The notes beneath the pieces are model-generated. The model made no database searches, was not told the origin of the DNA, and worked only from the letters and a program-made list of their open reading frames with translations. From CAWUIO01 sp963922455 (lineage in GTDB: Bacteria; Bacteroidota; Bacteroidia; Cytophagales; Microscillaceae), in contig CAWUIO010000014.1 in the NCBI GenBank assembly GCA_963922455.1, positions 1-64,000 on the forward strand: DNA of 64,000 nt. The letters run 5' to 3'. Position 1 is the first letter of the stretch, and every line of letters starts with the position of its first letter. The position numbers and the translations under genes are program-made. Shown one piece after another: positions 33,730 to 41,656 of this stretch.

Positions 33730-34821
33730 ATGATATTTAAATCCAGGCTGGTCTCTTTTATTTTGGCCTGCTCGATTGCTACGGTTACTACGGCCTTCAT
33801 CTCTTTGGTAAAAGATGTGAATAACCTGGCGGTATTCGTTGCTTTTATCATTTCTTTCTCTTCTTCCTTTTTACTTATCTACTTTACTATTGAGTTTTTG
33901 GTTTTGGGGGAAGTCAATGAAGCCTATGCCGTCTTAGAGAAAATAAAAAAGAAAGACTTCAAAATAGCCAAGAAAAGGGTAGCTCCTACCCTGAGCCCCA
34001 TCAAAAAACTGAATTACGAGATCTATACCTATGCTTCTAAAAAGCAAAAAGAAATAGATCACTTGAAAAAACTGGCTATTTATCGACGAGAATTTCTCGC
34101 TGACGTCTCTCATGAGCTTAAAACGCCTATTTTTGCGGCTCAAGGTTTTATACATACCCTCCGGGATGGTGCCATTGATGACCTCAGTGTCCGGGACAAG
34201 TTTTTACACAAAGCGGCCCGAAGTTTAGACAGCCTCCAAATTCTGGTAGAAGACTTAATTACGCTTTCTAAAATGGAAGCAGGCATTGTGACTATGCAGT
34301 ATGAAAGTTTTAATCTCTACGAAACCATTCGGGAGGTTTTTGAAGAATTAGAAAAAAAGGCAAACCGCAAACAGTTTAAACTCCTTTTTGATGACCAAAT
34401 CGAGCAAATGGCTTGGGTATGGGCCGACCCTGGAAGGATCAAGCGAGTAATTATCAATCTCATGGAAAACTCTATAAAATATGGTAAGAAAGGGGGGCAC
34501 GTCCACGTTTCCATCAAAGCCCTGGACAAGCAGTTTGAAGTAAAAGTAATAGATGATGGCCCCGGCATTTCTCCTGAGCATCTAGAACGCATTTTTGAAC
34601 GTTTTTACCGAGTTGAAAAGAGCCGTTCAAAAAGTAGGGGTGGTTCAGGCTTAGGACTTTCCATTGTAAAACATATTTTAGAGGCCCACCAAAGTAGCAT
34701 ACAAGTCCAAAGTACCCTGGGAAAAGGCTCTACTTTTAAATTTAAAATAAAAAAGTCTCAGGAACTTAAATCCGTACCTAGTCAGGGCAGCAATGCCAAC
34801 AATACCAGTTTTGTTGCCTGA
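33730..34821 (+). CDS. Sensor histidine kinase (PhoR-like)
   Basis: A 363-residue membrane kinase. Two membrane helices at about 7-25 and 34-57 are joined by only a few residues, so there is almost no periplasmic sensor loop. A linker (63-115) leads to the dimerisation and phosphoacceptor domain with FLADVSHELKTP, His128 being the acceptor. The ATPase domain has the N box (NLMENSIKYG), DDGPGIS (G1) and GGSGLGLSIVKHI (G2). Lack of a periplasmic sensor suggests it reads a membrane or cytosolic cue through a partner. It is paired with the upstream response regulator. The C-terminal 20 residues are polar and Ser/Asn-rich. Confidence 0.95.
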   Translation: MIFKSRLVSFILACSIATVTTAFISLVKDVNNLAVFVAFIISFSSSFLLIYFTIEFLVLGEVNEAYAVLEKIKKKDFKIAKKRVAPTLSPIKKLNYEIYTYASKKQKEIDHLKKLAIYRREFLADVSHELKTPIFAAQGFIHTLRDGAIDDLSVRDKFLHKAARSLDSLQILVEDLITLSKMEAGIVTMQYESFNLYETIREVFEELEKKANRKQFKLLFDDQIEQMAWVWADPGRIKRVIINLMENSIKYGKKGGHVHVSIKALDKQFEVKVIDDGPGISPEHLERIFERFYRVEKSRSKSRGGSGLGLSIVKHILEAHQSSIQVQSTLGKGSTFKFKIKKSQELKSVPSQGSNANNTSFVA

Positions 34822-34865
34822 AATTTCGGGTATTGGGCTACTAATTTGTTTCTTTAAACCCGTTT

Positions 34866-35585
34866 ATGAAAAGAATCAACTTCCAAGACCTCCTATTATA
34901 TGAGGATTCTGATTTTATTGTAATCAACAAACCCCCTCACTACTCCACCCTGGATGACCGTCATCCCGAAGGCAAGAAAAGCATGTTGGACTTGGCCCGA
35001 GAGTACTGGTCCGAAGCCCAAATGGCCCATCGTTTGGACCGGGATACCTCCGGGGCTTTAGCCATTGCCAAAACCCCAGAAGCCTACCGACACTTATCTA
35101 TGCAATTTGAACACCGTAGCGTGCATAAAGTATACCATGCCCTGGTAAATGGAATCGTACAGCTAGAAAATACACTAGTAGACAAACCTATCTTACCCTT
35201 AGGCCACGGAATTGTAAAAATTGACTTCCAAAAAGGAAAAGAAGCCCAGACCTATTTTGATACGCAGGAAGTATACCGACAGCATACCTTGTTGGCATGT
35301 CGGCCCATTACTGGTAGAATGCACCAAATCCGCATACATTTGGCGGTATTGGGGCATCCTATTGTAGGAGACGTACAATACGGCGGCGAACAGCTTTACC
35401 TATCGGAGCTGAAAAAGAATTTTAACCTCAAAAGAGGTACGGAAGAACTCCCCCTCATACAAAGGTTTGCTTTGCACGCCTTCAAATTAGAATTCAAGAC
35501 CTTGGAAGAGCAAGCTTTGCAAGTAGAAGCCCCATACCCCAAAGACTTCCGAGCTTTGGTGCGGCAGCTCGAAAAGAACCCCTAA
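34866..35585 (+). CDS. RluA-family pseudouridine synthase
   Basis: A 239-residue RNA pseudouridine synthase. The catalytic motif HRLDRDTSGALAIAK carries the nucleophile Asp58. Other family segments are FIVINKPPHYSTLDD, VHKVYHALVNG, GRMHQIRIHLAVLGHPIVGDVQYG and QRFALHAFKLEF. There is no N-terminal S4 domain, which puts it nearer the RluA/RluC-like short forms. The exact rRNA or tRNA target cannot be told. It lies 45 bp after the kinase and 125 bp before rplM, which has its own promoter. Confidence 0.95.
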   Translation: MKRINFQDLLLYEDSDFIVINKPPHYSTLDDRHPEGKKSMLDLAREYWSEAQMAHRLDRDTSGALAIAKTPEAYRHLSMQFEHRSVHKVYHALVNGIVQLENTLVDKPILPLGHGIVKIDFQKGKEAQTYFDTQEVYRQHTLLACRPITGRMHQIRIHLAVLGHPIVGDVQYGGEQLYLSELKKNFNLKRGTEELPLIQRFALHAFKLEFKTLEEQALQVEAPYPKDFRALVRQLEKNP

Positions 35586-35632
35586 GCATAAAAACATGCG
35601 GGGCTTTCCCTTTTATTATTTGCGCATAGGTA

Positions 35633-35663
35633 TTGCATGTATTAGAACAAAAAACTATCTTTG
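35633..35663 (+). promoter_or_regulatory. Promoter of the rplM-rpsI-rpsB operon
   Basis: TTG at 35633-35635 and TATCTTTG at 35656-35663, spacer 20 bp, fit the Bacteroidota housekeeping promoter closely. The predicted start of transcription is near 35670. Confidence 0.8.
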
Positions 35664-35710
35664 CAGTCCATTTTGCAGAAAAAAGAATTTTATTGATTAA
35701 ATAGGAAGCA

Positions 35711-36163
35711 GTGGACTCTTTAAGTTACAAGACAATATCCCTAAATAAAGCGGCCATCGAGAAAGAATGGTTGGTGGTAGATGCTAGCGATGTGCCTTTG
35801 GGGCGTTTGACGAGCCAGATTGCCAAAATCATTATGGGTAAGCATAAGCCTACCTATACTCCTAATGTGGATTGTGGTGATAATGTGATCGTAATAAACT
35901 CCGACAAAGTACGCCTAACCGGCAAAAAATGGACGGATAAGAAATACATTCGCCATACAGGTTATCCTGGGGGACAACGTATCACAACTGCTCGTGAGAT
36001 TATGGAGAAGAAGTCCTCTACCATCTTGATCGAAAAAGCCGTGCGAGGTATGCTTCCTAAAAATCGCTTAGGAAGACAGATCTTTCACAATCTATATGCC
36101 TACGAAGGGGCCGAACATCCCCACGAAGCGCAACAACCCAAACTTATCACGCTTGATCTCTAA
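35711..36163 (+). CDS. rplM: 50S ribosomal protein L13
   Basis: A full-length L13 of 150 residues, a structural protein of the large subunit that binds 23S rRNA early in assembly. Recognised from EKEWLVVDASDVPLGRLTSQIAKIIMGKHKPTYTPN, YIRHTGYPGG and VRGMLPKNRLGRQIFHNLYAYEGAEHPHEAQQP. The start is a GTG at 35711 preceded by AGGAAGCA, a good ribosome site. It heads the rplM-rpsI-rpsB cluster, with gaps of 16 and 12 bp, downstream of a strong promoter. Confidence 0.98.
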   Translation: MDSLSYKTISLNKAAIEKEWLVVDASDVPLGRLTSQIAKIIMGKHKPTYTPNVDCGDNVIVINSDKVRLTGKKWTDKKYIRHTGYPGGQRITTAREIMEKKSSTILIEKAVRGMLPKNRLGRQIFHNLYAYEGAEHPHEAQQPKLITLDL

Positions 36164-36179
36164 TTGAGAAATATTTGTT

Positions 36180-36578
36180 ATGACGGAAGTATCAGACGTA
36201 ATCAACACCATCGGGCGACGAAAAACCTCAGTAGCCAGAATATATTTCAAACCCGGTAGCGGAGAAATCAAAGTCAACAAACGAGATTTTAAAGAATATT
36301 TCCCCCTGGAAACCCTTCAAACCGTCGTTTGTCAGCCCCTTGCCCTTCTAGAAGTAGACGCCAACTTTGACATTAAAGTAAATGTACGAGGAGGAGGAAT
36401 TACCGGGCAAGCCGAAGCTGTACGTTTAGCAATTTCTCGGGCCCTTTGTGAATACAATCCCGAAAATCGCCCACCACTTAAAAAAGAAGGCTTTCTTACG
36501 CGTGACTCCCGTATGGTGGAACGTAAAAAATACGGACGTCGCAAAGCCCGTCGTAAATTTCAATTCAGTAAACGATAA
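36180..36578 (+). CDS. rpsI: 30S ribosomal protein S9
   Basis: At 132 residues this is a complete S9, part of the small-subunit head whose C-terminal arginine contacts the P-site tRNA. Conserved features are INTIGRRKTSVARIYFKPGSG, VNVRGGGITGQAEAVRLAISRAL and the C-terminal RKKYGRRKARRKFQFSKR, ending in the invariant KR. It lies between rplM and rpsB in the same transcript. Confidence 0.98.
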   Translation: MTEVSDVINTIGRRKTSVARIYFKPGSGEIKVNKRDFKEYFPLETLQTVVCQPLALLEVDANFDIKVNVRGGGITGQAEAVRLAISRALCEYNPENRPPLKKEGFLTRDSRMVERKKYGRRKARRKFQFSKR

Positions 36579-36590
36579 GATCCGAACGCA

Positions 36591-37376
36591 ATGTCTAATC
36601 TTACTTATAAAGACCTTTTGGATGCCGGGGTGCACTTTGGTCACCTCACCCGTAAATGGGACCCTCGTATGGCCCCCTACATCTTTATGGAGAAGAACGG
36701 GATCCACGTAATCGATATCAATAAAACCCTGGTATGTGCCGAAATAGCCTGTAATGCCCTACGCGCTATTGTCAAATCAGGTAAGAAAGTGATGTTTGTG
36801 GCTACCAAAAAACAGGCTCAAGACATCGTTTCAGAAGAAGCCAAGCGTTTACGTATGCCTTACGTGACCGAACGCTGGCTAGGAGGTATGTTGACAAACT
36901 TTGCCACCGTAAGACGCTCCCTCAAAAAAATGTCTTCTATCGACAAAATGATGAAAGAAGATACTTTTTTGAACTTAGCCAAGCGGGAACGCCTTACCGT
37001 AACCCGGGAAAGAGAAAAATTAGAAAGATTGTTGGGGGGGATCGCCGACTTAAACCGTATCCCTTCAGCTCTTTTCATAGTTGATATCAAGAAAGAACAT
37101 ATCGCCGTTTCCGAAGCCAAAAAGTTGGGTATTCCTATTTTTGGCCTGGTGGATACCAACTCCAATCCGGAAGCCATAGACTTCCCTATCCCGGCCAATG
37201 ATGATGCCTACAAATCGGTGGCCTTGCTTACCAAGGTGGTAGCTAATGCGATTGAACAGGGACTAGAAGAACGCAAAAAAGATAAAGAAGTACAGAAGTT
37301 AAAGGAGGCAGAGGAAGAGAAAAAAGCAGTCGATAAAGCAGCCGCAGATAAGGCAGCAGAAGAGACAGCAGAATAA
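36591..37376 (+). CDS. rpsB: 30S ribosomal protein S2
   Basis: A 261-residue S2, the last protein to join the 30S subunit. Conserved segments are LTYKDLLDAGVHFGHLTRKW, NGIHVIDINKTL, FVATKKQAQDIV, TERWLGGMLTNFATVRRSL and GIPIFGLVDTNSNPEAIDFPIPANDDA. The last 40 residues are a Lys/Glu/Ala-rich tail, common in Bacteroidota. It is followed by an intrinsic terminator, after which tsf has a separate -7 box. Confidence 0.98.
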   Translation: MSNLTYKDLLDAGVHFGHLTRKWDPRMAPYIFMEKNGIHVIDINKTLVCAEIACNALRAIVKSGKKVMFVATKKQAQDIVSEEAKRLRMPYVTERWLGGMLTNFATVRRSLKKMSSIDKMMKEDTFLNLAKRERLTVTREREKLERLLGGIADLNRIPSALFIVDIKKEHIAVSEAKKLGIPIFGLVDTNSNPEAIDFPIPANDDAYKSVALLTKVVANAIEQGLEERKKDKEVQKLKEAEEEKKAVDKAAADKAAEETAE

Positions 37377-37401
37377 GCTCTTTAACACATACGTATAGAT
37401 C

Positions 37402-37436
37402 ACCTGCCCCTTTTTTTAAAGGGCAGGTTTTCTTTT
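37402..37436 (+). terminator. Intrinsic terminator after rpsB
   Basis: Stem ACCTGCCC / GGGCAGGT with a T/A-rich loop (CTTTTTTTAAA), followed by a T-rich run. It lies 26 bp past the stop codon. Confidence 0.9.
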
Positions 37437-37501
37437 TCATTTTGGGAACAAAACCCAATGCTTGTCCCCAAATATTCTCGAGCATAAGTACCGAAGTTTT
37501 T

Positions 37502-37509
37502 TAAATTTG
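37502..37509 (+). promoter_or_regulatory. -7 promoter element of tsf
   Basis: TAAATTTG fits TAnnTTTG and lies 71 bp before the tsf start. No clear -33 box is found. Together with the terminator after rpsB it suggests that tsf is transcribed separately. Confidence 0.5.
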
Positions 37510-37579
37510 CACCCGTAATCCCCAACGTATCCGGATTTGTATTCCCGGATATCATATACTTTAATTAAATTCTATTAAG

Positions 37580-38410
37580 ATGGCGATTTCAGCAAAAGAT
37601 GTTAACAAACTCCGACAAATGACCGGAGCCGGCATGATGGATTGTAAAAAAGCACTCGAAGAAGCCAATGGCGATTTTGATGAAGCCGTAACCATCCTGC
37701 GCAAGAAAGGACAAAAAATTTCAAGCAAGCGTGCCGATGTAGAAGCCAACGAAGGAGCCGTATTCGTAAAAACTTCCGATGACCAAAAAACTGGTATGGT
37801 GGTTTCCCTACGATGCGAAACCGACTTCGTAGCCAAAAACGAAGGCTTCGTTGAGTTAGGCCAAAAGCTAATCGAATTAGCTCTAGATAAAAAACCCACC
37901 AACTTGGAAGAATTTGCCGCTATGGATATGGATGGCCTTTCTGTAAATGACCAAATCACCGAGTATATGGGCAAAATCGGTGAAAAAATCCAGCTTTCTA
38001 GTTTAGAAAGTGTAGATGCCGAAAAAGTAGTAAGCTATATTCACTCCAATAACAAAATTGCTGTTTTACTCGGCATGAATGGTGTAGGAAGCTCTGATGT
38101 AAGCGAAGTAGGCCGCGATATCGCTATGCAAGTAGCTGCCATGCGTCCGGTAGCTTTGGATAAAGACGGTGTGGATCCCGCAATCATAGAAAAAGAAATT
38201 GAAATCGGGAAAGAACAAGCCCGTCAAGAAGGTAAACCTGAAAATATTCTTGAGAAAATTGCGATGGGTAAGCTTAACAAGTTTTACAAAGAAAACACCT
38301 TGCTGAACCAGCAGTTTGTGAAAGATAGCAGCAAAACGATTACCCAATTGCTTAAAGACGTAAGTGGCGATTTGAGTATCAATGAATTTAAGCGCGTAGA
38401 GATTGCTTAA
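37580..38410 (+). CDS. tsf: Translation elongation factor Ts
   Basis: EF-Ts exchanges GDP for GTP on EF-Tu. The 276-residue product starts ISAKDVNKLRQMTGAGMMDCKKALEEANGD, the N-terminal UBA-like domain. It contains SLRCETDFVAKNEGF, the TDFVAKN motif that contacts EF-Tu, and ends with NEFKRVEIA. The length is normal. Placed after rpsB as in most bacteria, it ends in a bidirectional terminator shared with the convergent lipoprotein gene. Confidence 0.98.
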   Translation: MAISAKDVNKLRQMTGAGMMDCKKALEEANGDFDEAVTILRKKGQKISSKRADVEANEGAVFVKTSDDQKTGMVVSLRCETDFVAKNEGFVELGQKLIELALDKKPTNLEEFAAMDMDGLSVNDQITEYMGKIGEKIQLSSLESVDAEKVVSYIHSNNKIAVLLGMNGVGSSDVSEVGRDIAMQVAAMRPVALDKDGVDPAIIEKEIEIGKEQARQEGKPENILEKIAMGKLNKFYKENTLLNQQFVKDSSKTITQLLKDVSGDLSINEFKRVEIA

Positions 38411-38434
38411 AAGCTAGATTCCCATTCACAAAGA

Positions 38435-38468
38435 AAACCCCGGAGCCGCCAAGGCGGCTCCGGGGTTT
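38435..38468. terminator. Bidirectional terminator between tsf and the convergent lipoprotein gene
   Basis: A 16-bp perfect stem AAACCCCGGAGCCGCC / GGCGGCTCCGGGGTTT with a 2-nt loop, with A and T runs at its ends on both strands. Confidence 0.95.
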
Positions 38469-38494
38469 ATTAATTTTATCAGGTCAGCTCTCAA

Positions 38495-39475
38495 TTACTG
38501 GATAATCTGTACTAATACCTCCATTTGAGCCACTCGGTTATCCTGAATACCTGTGATTGAGCTCACCAAAACATACCCTTTAGCCCCAGCCGCATTCACA
38601 AAACTGTATACCGATCCCTGGGCTATTTCCTGGATAGCAGTACGAGAACCATCACTACCGTCGATATTATTTTCCACCGCAGCCGAAGTTACATTATCCA
38701 AGCTAGTCAAAGTCTCGGCCAAGAAGCTTGTATTCGTCGCGTTGGCTCCCAAGGGGTTGTTAAAGTTGGCTCCGTCTCGGGCTCCTGGGGAAATCAGCAC
38801 GGGCTTGGTAGCATTGGCCCCAGTAGCCGCCATATTGTTGGCATCGGTTACTCCAAACGTGATGTCAATCGCTTGCTGCTCATTGGCTGTCAAGGCCCCA
38901 GCCTCAGTATTGGTAAATACTCCAGTGGCTCCTAAGGCCGTGTTTAGATAACTACCTGTAGACGAAGCTTGGGCTCCTAAAGAAACCGTAACTTTGCTAC
39001 GCAATAAAGGGAAAGCCCCTCCTCCTCCACCTTGTCCTTGGGCCGCCACGCGGTAGACATAGTTGGCCGTCGTAAATGTATTGGTATCATCATCCTTGGC
39101 TCTAAAAATAAGCGTTACCGAATCATCAACCGCCTCGGTTACCGGAAAACTATACGTAGCGCTGAAAGTGGTAGCATTGGTGGCCGGATTAGGTGTAACA
39201 ACTACATCAGTAGCCGCCCCCCCATTGATAACGCGCTGTACTCCATAAATTTGGATGGTATCAGGAGCCGTAACTTCCACTGAAATACTAATCGTATCGC
39301 CCACCTCAAAGCGGTTGGTCGTATAACTTGCGTCCGGAGTAATGCTTACGGTTACCGGATCATCCACATCTGGAGTGGTCACCGGTGCCGGATCATCTTC
39401 ACTACTACAGCTGCTAAAGCCAGCAACCATAGCTAGAAAAAGAACATGTAATAAAATTTGTTTTAGATTATTCAT
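38495..39475 (-). CDS. Hypothetical lipoprotein with Ig-like N-terminal domain
   Basis: A 326-residue lipoprotein. The signal MNNLKQILLHVLFLAMVAGF ends in SSC, then SSEDDPAPVTTP is a short linker. Residues about 35-145 are strand-rich with DTISISVEVTAPDTIQIYG and FSATYSFPVTEAVDDSVTLIFRAKDDD, an Ig/PKD-like fold by appearance. A glycine linker (AAQGQGGGGG) joins an Ala/Asn/Thr-rich second domain (about 155-326) with no family that I can name. The ATG at 39475 is chosen over a TTG two codons upstream. It is a surface or periplasmic protein of unknown role. Confidence 0.75.
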   Translation of the reverse strand: MNNLKQILLHVLFLAMVAGFSSCSSEDDPAPVTTPDVDDPVTVSITPDASYTTNRFEVGDTISISVEVTAPDTIQIYGVQRVINGGAATDVVVTPNPATNATTFSATYSFPVTEAVDDSVTLIFRAKDDDTNTFTTANYVYRVAAQGQGGGGGAFPLLRSKVTVSLGAQASSTGSYLNTALGATGVFTNTEAGALTANEQQAIDITFGVTDANNMAATGANATKPVLISPGARDGANFNNPLGANATNTSFLAETLTSLDNVTSAAVENNIDGSDGSRTAIQEIAQGSVYSFVNAAGAKGYVLVSSITGIQDNRVAQMEVLVQIIQ

Positions 39476-39570
39476 TTTCAAAGGGTTTTGTGATAAAAAA
39501 TTAGATATGGTTCAAATGAATTTATGGCATTTCAAGACTTCTAACGCTACTTTACCCAGAATCGTATGGC

Positions 39571-40242
39571 TTATTTCAAGCTGAGTACGCTATCCAGGTC
39601 TTGGGCATTCATTCCGGGCCTAACTTTTGGGTTATACAACAAACGGATCAGCTTTCTATCCATTTCCGAAAAAGATTGAGTCCTTGTAAATTTGGAATAA
39701 AAAATACTATCACGATACCGGGGTGAATCTTTCATGAGCCCCAAGGCTTGGGTAAGTTCTTCTCGCAACAAATGCTTCCGGGTATCCATAGCTTTTAATC
39801 TTTGGGTATCCAGGTACATAGATCCTTCATATATTTCATATTGGGCATTGGAGCGCACGTAAAATAAAGCTAAATTCCGGATCCACGGACGACACGCCGG
39901 CTCATATTTTTGTACATACTCCTGAGCACTACCCAAAAATATTACAAAATTTGCCTCCTGACGACTACTTGCCCACTCTATTTGCAGGGGCTTTACCAGT
40001 TGATTCAATTCCTCGACAATTTCCCGTAGTATACGAGTAAGACTAGACGAAGCTTCTCCAGTCACATACATTCTGGGGTTTTCTTTCCACTTCTGGATCA
40101 AAGGAGGGGATTTTTGGTGACTATATTCGCTGCCCAGCGCAACTTCTTTAAAATATACCAAGGTTTCGGGACTTACCTCTTGGGCCCGCCCTAGGCTGGA
40201 TAGCATGATAAAGCTCGCCAATAATAGTTTTCTTAGGAACAT
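39571..40242 (-). CDS. DUF2927 family secreted protein
   Basis: A 223-residue exported protein. The signal peptide MFLRKLLLASFIMLSSLGRA is followed by a region ending in the DUF2927 hallmark LREELTQALGLMKDSPRYRDSIFYSKFT...LIRLLYNPKVRPGM (last 70 residues). DUF2927 proteins look like distant zinc-metalloprotease relatives, but the HExxH motif is replaced here by REELTQ, so hydrolytic activity is doubtful. The frame extends to 40287, but the ATG at 40242 begins the signal peptide (40257 is an alternative). Confidence 0.78.
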   Translation of the reverse strand: MFLRKLLLASFIMLSSLGRAQEVSPETLVYFKEVALGSEYSHQKSPPLIQKWKENPRMYVTGEASSSLTRILREIVEELNQLVKPLQIEWASSRQEANFVIFLGSAQEYVQKYEPACRPWIRNLALFYVRSNAQYEIYEGSMYLDTQRLKAMDTRKHLLREELTQALGLMKDSPRYRDSIFYSKFTRTQSFSEMDRKLIRLLYNPKVRPGMNAQDLDSVLSLK

Positions 40243-40315
40243 AGGGTATAGGGACATTCCTTTTGTATGGACTTGTTTACCCCGCAAAAGGTTGCCTGAT
40301 ACATAGAAAAATTAT

Positions 40316-40456
40316 GGGGCTTCCCCGCGCTAAATGAAGACCCTAGCCGCTTGTACGAACCTAGCCGCGCGGGTCGGGCCGTCGGGCAAAGCCCCGAGCC
40401 GGCTCACGCACAAACCAGCGGCGGTCTCGGCCCCAAGGGGCTTCCGTCCCTAAGCC
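40316..40456 (-). repeat. Dispersed structured repeat, copy 10
   Basis: Reverse class C copy. The 5' part carries GGCTTAGGGACGGAAG and the variant GAGACCGCCGCTGG arm seen also in copy 8, followed by CCGACCCGCGCGG, and ends GAAGCCCC. It is 10 bp longer than the typical copies. Confidence 0.85.
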
Positions 40457-40535
40457 AAAAAAGAGGCGGAAGGTAGAACCGCCCAGCAGTAAACACGTCT
40501 TAAGGCTTTACGCTGTTTTTCCCCGTGAACAAAGT

Positions 40536-40967
40536 CCCAGCTCCTTCTCTCTTCTCTCCTCTCTACTCTCTCTTCTTCTTCAGCTTTGAGGTGGAGTAGT
40601 ATTTTGCTCTAGCCTACGTATCAAGCCCGCGGCCAGCGGCCGAAGCATTTCGTCACGAGCCTAGAAGCTGGCAACTGCGATGTCTTTAGCCATGAAAAAT
40701 CCCGGTTCCCGCATCCCGGTTCCCAGCTCCTTCTCTCCTCTCTCCTCTCTACTCTCTCTTCTTCTTCAGCTTTGAGGTAGAGCGGTATTTTGCCCTAGCC
40801 TACGTATCCCAATCAGAGGAAACAGCGGCCGAAGCATTTCGTCACGAGCCCAAGGGCTTGCGACTGCGATGTCTTTACCTATGAAAAAGTCCCGCCTCTC
40901 CCGGTTCCCGCCTCCCGCCTCCCAGCTCCTTCTCTCCTCTCTACTCTCTACTCTCTCTTCTTCTTCA
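40536..40967 (+). repeat. Tandem array of CT-rich units with decayed repeat ends
   Basis: Two direct units (40536-40721 and 40722-40920) and a partial third (40921-40967) each start with CCCAGCTCC, then a polypyrimidine tract of CTCTCT and TTCTTC runs, then CAGCTTTGAGGTGGAG or a close variant. The last words resemble the CAGCTTAGGGATGGAG that opens repeat copy 11, into which the third unit runs. The units are about 190 bp and share GAAGCATTTCGTCACGAG and GCGATGTCTTTA. Confidence 0.88.
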
Positions 40968-41098
40968 GCTTAGGGATGGAGCGGCCTGTTTGAGCTCGTG
41001 GGGGCCGGGCGGGGAAAGGCAGCGAGTAGCGAGAGCCCGACCCGCGCCCTCAAGCTACTTCCTTGAGGCCCCGGTCTCACCTAGCGCGGGGAAGCCCC
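40968..41098 (+). repeat. Dispersed structured repeat, copy 11
   Basis: Class B copy directly following the CT-rich array. CTCG...GGGGAAAGGCAGCGAG hairpin, GTAG core, CCCGCGC/GCGCGGG outer stem, GAAGCCCC end. It lies 92 bp beyond the thioredoxin stop codon. Confidence 0.93.
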
Positions 41099-41132
41099 AG
41101 ATACTTTTTAGTACCAAGGAGTCTATCACTTA

Positions 41133-41166
41133 ATAAAAAAACCCGGTCTCCTTTCAGAAACCGGGC
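41133..41166 (-). terminator. Intrinsic terminator of the thioredoxin gene
   Basis: On the minus strand CCCGGT pairs with ACCGGG across an 11-nt loop and is followed by a run of seven T. It lies 24 bp past the stop codon. Confidence 0.85.
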
Positions 41167-41190
41167 CCTCCCTTTTTTTTAAATTAGAAA

Positions 41191-41499
41191 TTAAGCCGCC
41201 AAAAGCGTATCCAACTCTCTACGAAAATCGGCTTCACTACGGAAACCAGCGGCCCGCCACTTGATCTCTCCTTTGTCAAACAAAATAAAAGCCGGGATAC
41301 CCCTTACCTGGTAAAACTCGGCCGCTTGGGGGTTCTTGTCAACATCTACTTTAACCACTTTCAATTTACCTTCATACGAACTGGCTAATGACTCCACTAC
41401 TGGAGAAACGGCTTTACACGGACCACACCAGTCGGCATAAAAGTCTACTAACACGGGAGTTTCCGACTCACGAATCATGTCCTGAAATGGCTTTTTCAT
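41191..41499 (-). CDS. trxA: Thioredoxin
   Basis: A 102-residue cytosolic thioredoxin, a disulfide reductant. The active site is in VDFYADWCGPCKAVSPVVESL, with Cys25 and Cys28. The cis-proline segment VRGIPAFILFDKGE and the Gly near the end are present. It has no signal peptide, in contrast to the periplasmic TlpA group. The gene is monocistronic, with its own terminator, and is divergent from the DPP IV gene (158 bp between starts). Confidence 0.95.
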   Translation of the reverse strand: MKKPFQDMIRESETPVLVDFYADWCGPCKAVSPVVESLASSYEGKLKVVKVDVDKNPQAAEFYQVRGIPAFILFDKGEIKWRAAGFRSEADFRRELDTLLAA

Positions 41500-41656
41500 A
41501 TTATTCTGATATTTTGATTTGATGATATATTTTCCCTAAAAAAGACCCGGATTAAGGCCCGGGAAAATTTCATTTATTTACTTTATCTTTATAACAATTA
41601 TATCATTTCAATAAGTTCACAAGGGGTTCTCCCCCTAAGCTCAATCAATAATCTAG

